A stretch of DNA of 40,334 bases from CANLBN01 sp047634655 (GTDB lineage: Bacteria > Pseudomonadota > Gammaproteobacteria > Pseudomonadales > Cellvibrionaceae), in NCBI GenBank assembly GCA_047634655.1, contig JBLIHY010000005.1, positions 1 through 40,334 on the forward strand. The letters run 5' to 3'. Below are positions 1 to 7,931 of this stretch, in pieces. Each line of letters starts with the position of its first letter. Position 1 is the first letter of the stretch. The notes beneath the pieces are model-generated. The model saw nothing but the letters and a program-made list of their open reading frames with translations, did no database searches and was not told the origin of the DNA. Position numbers and translations under genes: made by a program.

Positions 1-1302
1 GATGCCGTTATTGGCGATCACGCTGTAGGCCTGAGCGAGCTGCACAGCCGTCAGCGAGAGGCCATAGCCAAATGAAAAATTGGCTTGCACGATGGGCTGC
101 CAGCGCGCGTGATGAGGCAACAGGCCGGAGGATTCGCCGGGAAACCCCGTACCGGTGTCTCGACCCAGACCCACTCGAAAAAACAAATCGCGGATGGCAT
201 CGCCCTGCAACGCCAGGCTGATTTTCGTCAAACCTACTTGGCTAGACTTTTGGATAATTTTTTTGATGTCGATGGTGCCGTAATTTACTGGATCGTGTAG
301 GGTTTTTTGGCCTACTTTCAAATAACCTGGATGGGTATCAATAGTCGTGTTTGCCGTAATTGAACCCGACTCTAAAGCGGCCATGATTGTCAGTGGCTTC
401 ATCGTTGAACCGGGTTCGAACTGATCCGTCATCGCTCGATTGCGCAAGGCATTCGCTTTGAATTCACGACGATCATTGGGATTAAATGATGGCTGGTTGA
501 CCATTGCCAATACCTCTCCCGTCTCCGCGTCCAACAAGACGATCGAGCCCGAACTAGCGCGATGAGCAAGCGTCGCTTCTTTTAATTCGCGGTATGCCAA
601 ATACTGAAGGCGGAGATCGATACTCAACGCAAGCGTATTGCCGGGTTTCGCTGCCGATAGCTGACGTACATCTTTAAAAACTCTTCCGGTGCGGTCTTTA
701 AGTACCTGTTTGGCACCGGCTTCACTTTTTAACCAGTGATCGTAAGCCAGCTCTATTCCCTCTTGCCCTCTGTCGTCGATGTTGGTGAAACCCAACAAGT
801 GAGCGGTTATTTCTCCCGCCGGATAGAAGCGTTTCTGTTCTTGCTGATCGTACACACCGGGAATGTGCCACTGGAGAATATTTTCCGCCGCTTCTGGCGT
901 CATTTGTCGCTGCAAGTACATAAATTCTTTTTGCTGAAAGCGCTGGAGTTTTTGCGCCAACTCATCTCGGCCGATATTCAAAGCCGCTAGCAAGGGAGGC
1001 CATTGCGATTCGGCCTCTATCAATTGCTGAGGGTGCGCCCAGAGCGATGTTACTGGAGTACTGACCGCGAGCGGCTTGCCGTGGCGATCGGTAATCATCC
1101 CTCTCAAAGCGGGGATGGGCTCAACTCGCAGAGTGCGGTCCAGCCCCTGGCGCTGTAAGAATTCATAACCGCGATCTGCATTTGGTACAATCTGCAAAGT
1201 AGCCAGATACCAGACCAGCGCCAGCATAAAAGCAATCATGACCGACAACACAAAATAAAAACGCCAGCGTACGATGCTCGCTATTTTCACTTTAGCTCTC
1301 AT
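1..1302 (-). CDS. ftsI: Peptidoglycan D,D-transpeptidase FtsI (PBP3), C-terminus cut by window edge
   Basis: Septal class B penicillin-binding protein that cross-links peptidoglycan at the division site. The frame is open for 434 residues from an ATG and runs off the window, so the KTG end of the active site is not seen. Visible parts are a short cytoplasmic N-terminus, one membrane segment (about residues 15-38), the dimerisation-domain region (LRGMITDRHG, about 66-75) and the catalytic motif EPGSTMK, with nucleophile S299 and K302. The second motif, normally SXN, reads S353-S354-Q355 here. The LTAVQLAQAYSVIANNG stretch near the window edge is typical of the family. It lies 29 bp downstream of ftsL in the dcw operon. 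Identity is secure; the Q in the SXN motif is the odd point. Confidence 0.96.
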   Translation of the reverse strand, partial: MRAKVKIASIVRWRFYFVLSVMIAFMLALVWYLATLQIVPNADRGYEFLQRQGLDRTLRVEPIPALRGMITDRHGKPLAVSTPVTSLWAHPQQLIEAESQWPPLLAALNIGRDELAQKLQRFQQKEFMYLQRQMTPEAAENILQWHIPGVYDQQEQKRFYPAGEITAHLLGFTNIDDRGQEGIELAYDHWLKSEAGAKQVLKDRTGRVFKDVRQLSAAKPGNTLALSIDLRLQYLAYRELKEATLAHRASSGSIVLLDAETGEVLAMVNQPSFNPNDRREFKANALRNRAMTDQFEPGSTMKPLTIMAALESGSITANTTIDTHPGYLKVGQKTLHDPVNYGTIDIKKIIQKSSQVGLTKISLALQGDAIRDLFFRVGLGRDTGTGFPGESSGLLPHHARWQPIVQANFSFGYGLSLTAVQLAQAYSVIANNGI

Positions 1303-1331
1303 GGCAGCTGCTCATTAACTGATGCTTTTGA

Positions 1332-1682
1332 TCAATCATAACGGTTCGTTTTATTACCACTGTTTTCATTGCCTGGGGTCACTTGAATAATGCGCCTTGA
1401 CTCGGGCACTTGCATCGATAGCTTTTCCTGTGCGAGTTTCTCTATGCGCCCATAGGCCGCCCACGTACTTTCTTCTAATAAATACTGCCCCCAAACAACT
1501 TGTAAACGGCTCTGATCTCGACGGAGGTTTTCCAGTTCGTTGAATTTGACGCGGCTGTCATGGGACACATAAACAACCGCTAATGAGGAAGCCACAACGG
1601 CTACCCACGAAAAAATCAGCCACAAACAAGCTGATTGTGTTGCTTGCCATTGGCTCGAGGGTCTCTGAACGAGTTCGCTCAT
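1332..1682 (-). CDS. ftsL: Cell division protein FtsL
   Basis: Small bitopic divisome protein that works with FtsB and FtsQ and helps activate FtsW-FtsI. The product is 116 residues: a short cytoplasmic tail, one membrane helix (about residues 20-40, LIFSWVAVVASSLAVVYVSH), then a periplasmic heptad-like region ending in the family motif RIEKLAQEKLSMQ. The start codon overlaps the rsmH stop in an ATGA arrangement, which implies translational coupling. The sequence is weakly conserved in general, so the call rests on length, topology, the C-terminal motif and its place between rsmH and ftsI. Confidence 0.93.
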   Translation of the reverse strand: MSELVQRPSSQWQATQSACLWLIFSWVAVVASSLAVVYVSHDSRVKFNELENLRRDQSRLQVVWGQYLLEESTWAAYGRIEKLAQEKLSMQVPESRRIIQVTPGNENSGNKTNRYD

Positions 1683-2614
1683 ACCAATTTCTCCGCGACT
1701 CTCATAATGGCACTGCGCGCCCGGGGATTAGCCTGAATTTCCCCAGCACTGGGCTTGACTGCCTTGCCGAGACGACGGAGGCGCTGCACAAAATAATCCT
1801 CGGTAACTGGAACCCCGATTGGAAGCGAATAATCCCGTTCATGGCTTTTGATAAAACGCTTGACCATTCGATCTTCTAAAGAGTGAAAACTAATCACCAC
1901 TAGACGGCCCCCTATGCTCAGAGCTTCCAGCGACTGGGCTAATACCTCTTGCAGATCTCCCAACTCGTTATTAATAAAAATGCGAATGGCCTGAAAGGCA
2001 CGGGTTGCCGGATGTTTTCCTCTCTCCCAGGCAGGGTTGGCATCGGCAATAATTTTAGCCAGCTGAGCCGTTGTAGTAATGGGCAAGTGCGCCCGGGCAT
2101 TTAAAATGGCACGCGCCATGCGTTTTGCAAAACGCTCCTCGCCGTATTCTCTAAGTATTCTTACAATCTCGGTATCGCTGGCGCGATTGACCCACTCTGA
2201 AGCAGTCTGTCCAGCACTTTGGTCCATACGCATATCCAAAGGCCCATCGTGCTTAAAACTGAATCCGCGAGTCGCCTGCTGTAATTGCGGTGAAGAGACA
2301 CCCAGATCAAGCAAAATACCGGAGACTTTTCCCATGACCTGGCGAGCTTCCAGAAAACTTTGCAAGTTGGCGAAGGATCCCTGCGCTATGTCAAAACGCG
2401 GATCCTGACCAAACATTGAAATGCCTGTGGCGACCGCTTGCTCATCTTTATCAATAGCCAGCAAGCGGCCGTCACGGGACATTTCCCCCAAAATCATTTC
2501 GCTATGTCCACCGCGGCCAAAAGTACCGTCTACATAAAAGCCATCGGCATCACTCAGCAACGCTGTCACGGCCTCTTTCAGTAAGACAGTTATGTGCTCT
2601 TGTTCAGCAACCAC
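1679..2614 (-). CDS. rsmH: 16S rRNA (cytosine1402-N4)-methyltransferase RsmH (MraW)
   Basis: Uses S-adenosylmethionine to methylate N4 of C1402 in the 16S rRNA decoding centre. The 311-residue product has the usual length. The SAM-binding loop VDGTFGRGGHS lies near residue 30, followed by LAIDKDEQA, LLDLGVSSPQL, the GPLDMRMD segment near 125, and HSLEDRMVKRF in the C-terminal part. The gene starts 1 bp after the mraZ stop and overlaps ftsL by 4 bp, so it is translated within a tightly packed dcw operon. No anomaly seen. Confidence 0.98.
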   Translation of the reverse strand: MVAEQEHITVLLKEAVTALLSDADGFYVDGTFGRGGHSEMILGEMSRDGRLLAIDKDEQAVATGISMFGQDPRFDIAQGSFANLQSFLEARQVMGKVSGILLDLGVSSPQLQQATRGFSFKHDGPLDMRMDQSAGQTASEWVNRASDTEIVRILREYGEERFAKRMARAILNARAHLPITTTAQLAKIIADANPAWERGKHPATRAFQAIRIFINNELGDLQEVLAQSLEALSIGGRLVVISFHSLEDRMVKRFIKSHERDYSLPIGVPVTEDYFVQRLRRLGKAVKPSAGEIQANPRARSAIMRVAEKLV

Positions 2615-2615
2615 C

Positions 2616-3059
2616 TTAAAGCGCCAGGGACTTCATGCCCTCGGGCATTTCTTCTTCATCGCCAGAAGCGTCGATGTACTCGGAAAATTTCTCCTCGCTC
2701 CAAAGTTCTAGACCTTTGCCCTGGCCGACCAGTAGCAGTTTTTTTTGCAAAGTTCCGTAATCTCTGAGGGTTGGCGGCACGAGAATTCGGCCATTACCAT
2801 CCATTTCCAACTCGCTTGCGTGGCCAATCAACAACAACTTTGCCCGACGCGAAACCTTGTTAAAAGAAGGAAGATCTTCGATGGATGGCAAAATCTCTTG
2901 CCAATAGTTCTTTGGGAAAAGATGTAAACAGCGGTTTTCAGTATGCGCGGTTAATACCACGCATCCTTGACAACATTGTTGCAGCAGCTCGCGTATGCGA
3001 GCGGGAATGGCCACCCGCCCCTTTGCATCCATATTGATCGCGTGACTTCCATAAAACAT
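2616..3059 (-). CDS. mraZ: Transcriptional regulator MraZ
   Basis: First gene of the dcw cluster; MraZ is a ring-forming AbrB/SpoVT-fold DNA-binding protein that represses its own promoter in E. coli. Two repeats are visible, each with the DXXGR signature (DAKGR near residue 11, DGNGR near 93). I chose the ATG at 3059 because family members begin MF(R/Y)G(A/S); this gives 147 residues and has an AAAAGG sequence 11 nt upstream. An in-frame ATG at 3089 would add ten residues (MENCQKAQCS) with no family match. A strong promoter with three 10-bp repeats lies about 330 nt upstream. Confidence 0.95.
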   Translation of the reverse strand: MFYGSHAINMDAKGRVAIPARIRELLQQCCQGCVVLTAHTENRCLHLFPKNYWQEILPSIEDLPSFNKVSRRAKLLLIGHASELEMDGNGRILVPPTLRDYGTLQKKLLLVGQGKGLELWSEEKFSEYIDASGDEEEMPEGMKSLAL

Positions 3060-3348
3060 ACTGCACTGCGCCTTTTGGCAATTTTCCATTTAATGATGTT
3101 TGGAGATCTTCACACCGAGGACCTGTTGTCTAGATGCGGCACCAGTACCGCCTGCATCTCGTCGTTAATCGCGAACTGTCCAACGATTTTCGATGGCCAC
3201 TTCGATGTAGATGGCGCTTAAACCGTTAACTTGACAATCGAGGCGGTCTGAATCTGGAGAAGTAGTTACTTATCCACGCAAAGAGCTCACCAATTGAATG
3301 GGTACACGTTGTGGCTCTAGTGGATATATCAAGTAGATTTGAACTTCA

Positions 3349-3390
3349 AAAAACACATAAAAACCACTAAAAACCACTAAAAACCACTTC
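3349..3390 (-). promoter_or_regulatory. Tandem MraZ-box-like operator repeats
   Basis: Read on the minus strand, the unit AGTGGTTTTT occurs three times head to tail at exact 10-bp spacing, followed by a degenerate fourth copy (ATGTGTTTTT). E. coli MraZ binds TGGG-type pentamers repeated about every 10 bp near the mraZ promoter. Here the pentamer would be TGGTT, so this is a variant. The repeats begin 6 bp downstream of a good -10 box and sit over the likely transcription start, where a repressor would act. Assignment to MraZ is inference. Confidence 0.7.
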
Positions 3391-3395
3391 TGGAC

Positions 3396-3423
3396 ACTAT
3401 AAGCTTGATTGATTTAAAGTCAA
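3396..3423 (-). promoter_or_regulatory. Sigma-70 promoter for the mraZ/dcw operon
   Basis: On the minus strand, TTGACT (3418-3423) and TATAGT (3396-3401) are separated by 16 bp, close to the sigma-70 consensus. Transcription would start near 3389 inside the 10-bp repeats. That leaves a leader of about 330 nt before the mraZ start, longer than the E. coli leader. No other promoter of this quality is seen between here and mraZ. Confidence 0.75.
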
Positions 3424-3436
3424 GAAGACTTGAGGA

Positions 3437-3464
3437 GAAAACCGCCCAGGTAAACGGGGGGCGG
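3437..3464 (-). terminator. Possible intrinsic terminator after rnpB
   Basis: On the minus strand CCGCCC and GGGCGG form a 6-bp GC stem with an 11-nt loop, followed directly by TTTTCTCC. It lies 220 nt beyond the mature 3' end of RNase P RNA and just before the dcw promoter, so it would separate the two transcription units. The T run is short, so strength is uncertain. Confidence 0.4.
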
Positions 3465-3683
3465 CCGCCAAGACAGAAAACTGGGCATAAAAGTAAGAAA
3501 GGGGTTGATTTTCTTCTAATCTATCAACACTAATCTTCAAGTTAATAGTTAGTAAAAACGGGCTGTTCGAGAATAAACTTAAAGTGATATCTTAAGTTTT
3601 TTACTTTTTTCTTATGAAAAAATATTTTTTAGAAAAAGAGACTATATGAAGATCGCCACAGACTGGCATCTTGCAGGAAAATA

Positions 3684-4137
3684 GTGGAGTTGGCCGATAA
3701 GCCGGGTTCTGTCGTGGACAATCATTCATCTGCGATGTACGTCACCATACACCTCTAGCGACCTACCCGAATCCAGCGCGGGTAACGCCTCAGGATTCCT
3801 ATTTGGTCTTGCTCCGGACGGGGTTTACCATCGCCACAGACTGTTACCAGCTGCGCGGTGCGCTCTTACCGCACCTTTTCACCCTTACCCAACCACTAAC
3901 CTGTAAACACAATACTTTAGCTGTCGGGGCCCTCCAGAGAGAGCATTAGCTGATTAGTATGATGCTTACAAGATAGTGGCCGGGCGGTTTACTTTCTGCT
4001 GCACTCTCCGTAGGCTCGCGCCTCCCAGGAGTTACCTGGCGCCCTACCCTTTGGAGCCCGGACTTTCCTCTCAGCGACACTTCAATATGGCACCAAGGCA
4101 CCAACGAAGGCGACAAGCGATTGCCTAGCCAACTCCG
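3684..4137 (-). ncRNA. rnpB: RNase P RNA (M1 RNA), type A, with extended P12
   Basis: Catalytic RNA that trims tRNA 5' leaders. Conserved blocks on the minus strand are GAGGAAAGTCCGGGCTCC near the 5' end, GGGTAAGGGTGAAA, GGTGCGGTAAGAGCGCACCG, GGTAAACCCCGTCCGGAGCA, AGACCAAATAGG and the 3' block GACAGAACCCGGCTTATCG. The ends pair as GGAGTTGGC with GCCAACTCC (P1), which fixes the limits. The length of about 454 nt exceeds E. coli M1 RNA (377 nt), mostly because of a long P12 hairpin at about 3895-3982. Its place upstream of mraZ is the one seen in Pseudomonas-like genomes. Confidence 0.97.
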
Positions 4138-4191
4138 CGGTCGAGGTTATCACATTCGCAGTGCGCGGGGATATATCGGGACGCTTAACCA

Positions 4192-4208
4192 CGAATATTT
4201 TATATTCG
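4192..4208 (-). other. Short AT-rich inverted repeat behind rapA
   Basis: CGAATAT and ATATTCG form a perfect 7-bp stem with a 3-nt loop, 18 bp past the rapA stop and about 55 bp before the rnpB 5' end. It has no T run. It may mark the rapA transcript end, or it may be chance in AT-rich spacer. Confidence 0.25.
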
Positions 4209-4226
4209 AGTTTAGTGAAAGCGTCA

Positions 4227-6887
4227 TCAGCGGCCAGACTCCGATGGAGTGCTTATCAATAGACGCACTGCGGAGAGACTGAGTTTGAGACCATCCTGGA
4301 GGGCTGAGCGCACTTCGGCAAACTCTTGGGCTTTTCGTTGAATGAGCACTTCCGATACCTCGTTGTTGCAGGATTGCAAATGACGTAAGCGCGCAATTTC
4401 CAGGTCTTCTCTTTCGTCCAGATGATTCAGCGATGCTAGACGTATGTCCTGTATGTTTTCTTCAGCAAGCTGCTGAGCGCACTCCAGTAGCTTTGTAATT
4501 TGCCCAGAGGCTTCTCTTAACACCGCCTTTTTGATCGACTCCGATGCATCAGTCACCATTGGCAGCAGCGCTTCCGATGGCATTGCACGGCTAAAATCGT
4601 TGTTTTTATCGACGGCTACCACCACCCGCAAACTAGATTCACTCAAATATTGCCGAGCCTCTCGCGAGGCCGTTGATTGCACGTCGAGTGAAAACAGCGC
4701 CTCGGCAAAAAGGGTACCGGGAGGCAGCTTTTTATTAACGAGTAAAGCGATACTGGCAACACCTAATTCCGAAGTGCCGATCATTTCCGCCAAACCCTGC
4801 ATGAGCGGGTGATCCCAGGTTACGAATTGCACGTCTTCTCGCGCAATTGCAGTAGACCGATCAAAAGTGATCTCGCAGCCATCACTGGGAATACCCGGGA
4901 TGATCGGCACTAGCATTTGGTCGGAGGGCACTAGATGAAAACGCGTCTCGGAAACGAGCTCGTAGTGTAAATTTAAGACATCTGTCAAATGTTCTAATAA
5001 CACTTGTGGATGATTGTCCCTCATCTGCTGCTCTATGCGCTCCGCCAGTTGAGTCGCTTCGGGTTGACGGCAGCTATTCATCTCCAACAAGCGATCCCTG
5101 CCCTGCTCCAAATCGCGCAACAACCTTGTCAACTGTCGCTTTACTTGAGGCTCCACTTGTTCGGGAGCCATCAAAAAACGATCGTGCCACTGGTCATGTA
5201 TGGAACCAGCCGCCGGATTGACCTGTTCAATACAGTTCAGAATATTGTGAAACCAGTGCAGATTTTTCGCAGATTGCGCGTCGCCGACACAAACATTAAT
5301 TTCAACATCTCGGGTTTGACCAATCCGGTCCAACCGCCCGATACGCTGCTCCAGCACATCGGGGTGCTCCGGCAAGTCCCAACAAATCAATCGATGACAA
5401 AATTGGAAGTTTCGACCTTCACTGCCAATTTCGGAGCACAACAGCAGTGGAGCGCCCACTTCCGCATCGGCAAAATAAGCGGCTGCCCGGTCTCGCTCAA
5501 CCAGGGTCATTGCTTCATGAAAAACTGGGCAATCCATACCGGTATGATCATAAAGCCATTTTTTTACAGCTAATATTTCACATCTTTCGTGGGCAATCAG
5601 TAAAATTTTCTCCCGATGGTGTGATTTGAGAAAGGCCGAAAGCCAGGACAACTTTTGCTGGCGAGCTTCAAAGCGATGGATGACCAATCGTCGCTTTGGA
5701 AAGCCACTGACACTGCGTCGAGTATTTCGATAGACCATACGCCCGGTACCGTAACTGTCTAACAACAGTTCGATCAACGAACTTCTAGAGAGCGAAGTGG
5801 GCAGCTGGATATCAAAATGATCCTCTAACACCTGTTTTTGTCGTAAATTAACCGCGCCCTGTCGATCGTCCAACAATGTCTGCAAATCTTCCGCCAGCGC
5901 CTGGTAACGCTCGTACTCTTTCTGAAAGGCTTTGAGGTCGTGAAATTTATCCGAATCTAGTAACTGCAAACGCGAAAAATGCCCCCCCACACCCAAACGC
6001 TCGGGCGTAGCGGTTAACAGTAAACAGTGTGTGCTGACATGACTGAGCTTGCGCAAAGATTCCGTCTCTGGAGAGGTTTGCGCCACATCAAAATGGTGCG
6101 CTTCATCGATAATCAATAGATCCCAGGGATCGGCTTCCAGTAAACTAGCATTGGCTATCATAGAATGCGGGGCAATAAAAACCCGGCTGTCTTCGAGTGC
6201 CGTATGCTCGCTCACCAGCACCCCGGGGATAGAGAAACAACGCATCAACTCGACGAACCACTGAACACATAACGATTCGGGAACCAGAATTAAAGTGCGG
6301 CGTACCGAGCCTTGATATTGCAAACGTTGCAAAATCAAGCCGGCTTCTATGGTTTTGCCAAGACCGACCTCATCGGCGAGCAAAACGCGTACCGGAGAGC
6401 GGCTGGTGGCCGAGTGGGCGACATAGAGCTGATATGGCGTTAGCGTAATTCGACAGCCAATCAGACCTTGTAGGCCTGAACGTTGCCACGATTGCAAACC
6501 CCGCGCCAGGGTCTCTCGAACGTAAAACCACCGAGGATTATCCAACTGCCCCGACAATAAACGCTTTAAAGGATGATTTAACGACAGGCTGGAGGCCAGT
6601 TGACTCTCGGGAATCAAATGGCCTGTTTGATCGGTATAAATTAGTAAACCGTCAACTTCATCTACTTTCGCGACGACATAATCTTCGCCATCAATCGTAG
6701 TGATGAGATCACCGGGATCGAACACTGCTCGCGTCAATGGTGCATTTTCCCGAGAATAAATCCGGCGCTCACCCATCGCTGGAAACTCCAAAACAATTTG
6801 GCGGGCCTGACATTCAACCAACATCCCGAGACCGAGTGTGGAATCGGTGTCTACGAGCCAACGCTGACCAATTTTTGGGTTCTCCAT
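4227..6887 (-). CDS. rapA: RNA polymerase-associated ATPase RapA (HepA)
   Basis: SWI2/SNF2-family ATPase that binds RNA polymerase and helps recycle it after transcription. The N-terminal Tudor-like domains begin GQRWLVDTDSTLGLG. The helicase core has Walker A LADEVGLGKT (about 170-179), Walker B IIDEAHH (about 259-265), LTATPE near 291, SEIGSEGRNFQF near 485 and the arginine-finger motif QRIGRLDRIGQ at 514-524. The family-specific regions SDQMLVPIIPG and WDHPLMQGL follow. The product is 886 residues against 968 in E. coli, with the shortfall spread over linkers; all catalytic motifs are present. It is divergent from the 150-residue gene next to it. Identity is secure. Confidence 0.97.
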   Translation of the reverse strand: MENPKIGQRWLVDTDSTLGLGMLVECQARQIVLEFPAMGERRIYSRENAPLTRAVFDPGDLITTIDGEDYVVAKVDEVDGLLIYTDQTGHLIPESQLASSLSLNHPLKRLLSGQLDNPRWFYVRETLARGLQSWQRSGLQGLIGCRITLTPYQLYVAHSATSRSPVRVLLADEVGLGKTIEAGLILQRLQYQGSVRRTLILVPESLCVQWFVELMRCFSIPGVLVSEHTALEDSRVFIAPHSMIANASLLEADPWDLLIIDEAHHFDVAQTSPETESLRKLSHVSTHCLLLTATPERLGVGGHFSRLQLLDSDKFHDLKAFQKEYERYQALAEDLQTLLDDRQGAVNLRQKQVLEDHFDIQLPTSLSRSSLIELLLDSYGTGRMVYRNTRRSVSGFPKRRLVIHRFEARQQKLSWLSAFLKSHHREKILLIAHERCEILAVKKWLYDHTGMDCPVFHEAMTLVERDRAAAYFADAEVGAPLLLCSEIGSEGRNFQFCHRLICWDLPEHPDVLEQRIGRLDRIGQTRDVEINVCVGDAQSAKNLHWFHNILNCIEQVNPAAGSIHDQWHDRFLMAPEQVEPQVKRQLTRLLRDLEQGRDRLLEMNSCRQPEATQLAERIEQQMRDNHPQVLLEHLTDVLNLHYELVSETRFHLVPSDQMLVPIIPGIPSDGCEITFDRSTAIAREDVQFVTWDHPLMQGLAEMIGTSELGVASIALLVNKKLPPGTLFAEALFSLDVQSTASREARQYLSESSLRVVVAVDKNNDFSRAMPSEALLPMVTDASESIKKAVLREASGQITKLLECAQQLAEENIQDIRLASLNHLDEREDLEIARLRHLQSCNNEVSEVLIQRKAQEFAEVRSALQDGLKLSLSAVRLLISTPSESGR

Positions 6888-7023
6888 AGAAATTTCTGCA
6901 CTGAAAATGTTAGGGAGGGGATTCTAATTAAAGCGCAAGCACTTTAGAAGCGACAAATAATTTCCAAGAGGTTTGTATATCGAAAACCTGCCTTGACTAC
7001 GATCATTATCTACAAAGATAAGC

Positions 7024-7032
7024 TGGTATAAT
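7024..7032 (+). promoter_or_regulatory. Extended -10 promoter for the small membrane protein gene
   Basis: TGGTATAAT matches the extended -10 form (TGN before a consensus TATAAT) and lies about 40 bp before the start codon. There is no good -35 at 17 bp; TTGACT occurs further upstream at a 28-bp spacing, which is too far to count. Confidence 0.55.
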
Positions 7033-7071
7033 TTTACAATCTGTCAGTAGTAACTCTAGAGAGGTAAACCC

Positions 7072-7524
7072 ATGAAGATATTCTGGCCTTGGTTGGCAAA
7101 AATTCTTTTTGTCGTAGTCATTTTTGAAGGTTGGCTATTGTACGATTTCTACCAGAAAAATCGTACCCTGATAGCGCTCAGCAGTGATTTACAAGATCAG
7201 CTAAATCAAACAGAAAAAAATCTGGCTGAAACCACTGAACAGTTACAAGCTGTTGAAAAGAAAACTCTGGAAGGTATGTTCAGTGAAACCAACAAAGCGA
7301 TGATCTCAGGTTGGGAATTATTATTGGATCGGGTGCAAGAAGAACTAAATAAAGCCCGGGAGCAATCACCTGAGCCACCGGACAATTCGGAGATTCCACA
7401 AAAAGACCATAGCCAGCCGTCGACAAGTAACACGACCAATCCTTCCGAAAAATCTGCGGAAATAGGTGCGGAAACGCCTGAAGAACATCAATCTTCAACT
7501 GCAGTTAAAGGAAAGCGCACTTGA
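7072..7524 (+). CDS. Small membrane-anchored coiled-coil protein of unknown function
   Basis: Unrecognised 150-residue protein. Residues about 7-27 form one hydrophobic helix after a short positive start (MKIFWPWLAK). Residues about 35-70 are Leu/Gln/Glu/Lys-rich with heptad spacing, so a coiled coil is likely. The last 55 residues are rich in Pro, Ser, Thr and Glu and look disordered. A ribosome site (GAGAGG, 8 nt before the ATG) and a consensus extended -10 support expression. It is monocistronic, divergent from rapA. The outline resembles small envelope or division-type bitopic proteins, but there is no family motif, so no function is assigned. Confidence 0.75.
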   Translation: MKIFWPWLAKILFVVVIFEGWLLYDFYQKNRTLIALSSDLQDQLNQTEKNLAETTEQLQAVEKKTLEGMFSETNKAMISGWELLLDRVQEELNKAREQSPEPPDNSEIPQKDHSQPSTSNTTNPSEKSAEIGAETPEEHQSSTAVKGKRT

Positions 7525-7931
7525 ACTCTAAAGAAATTTCGGCCTGTGTGTCTGACAATTTTGAAATGAAATAATTTTTATAAAAAACCTAATGAAAATA
7601 TTGTTTTTACTGACACTCACTATACCGATAAAATCCTGGAAATATTTAGTGCTGATGGAACTCCCGATACGCCTATCGAATTGACAGCTAGAATTTTTCT
7701 ATCCCTACCGTAGTTTTTCAAAAGCATCAAATATAATGAAAAAGAATACATAGATGGTGACTGTCTTAATAATTATCCCGCGGATAATTATTAAGACAGT
7801 CACCCTACAAGCCAAGGGATAAATTGGAATTAATTAAAGGCCTACACGGAAAAAACTTACCGGCGAACCCAGTTGAAGATAGCAATTGATTTTCGCTGAA
7901 TTGACCAGAGACTCCTTAAATATCATTCGCG
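7525..7931. other. Intergenic stretch with a long perfect palindrome, otherwise no gene seen
   Basis: About 400 bp between two convergent genes. It is AT-rich with stops in all frames and no open frame with coding character. The only structure is the inverted repeat at 7756-7804. Confidence 0.6.
7756..7804. repeat. Perfect 23-bp inverted repeat with 3-nt loop
   Basis: GGTGACTGTCTTAATAATTATCC is followed by CGC and then its exact reverse complement (arm shown in two parts: GGTGACTGTC then TTAATAATTATCC). A perfect 49-bp palindrome is far beyond chance. It has no T run on either side, so it is not a classic intrinsic terminator, although it lies between the convergent 150-residue gene and proS. 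A REP-like or MITE-like mobile palindrome is a reasonable guess; no second copy exists in this window and no transposase is nearby. Confidence 0.8.

Noticed and set aside
3359..3390. CRISPR-like repeat array
   Set aside because: The 10-bp units are contiguous without spacers; promoter position and spacing fit an operator.
5004..5573. 189-codon plus-strand frame inside rapA
   Set aside because: Antisense shadow of a secure gene.
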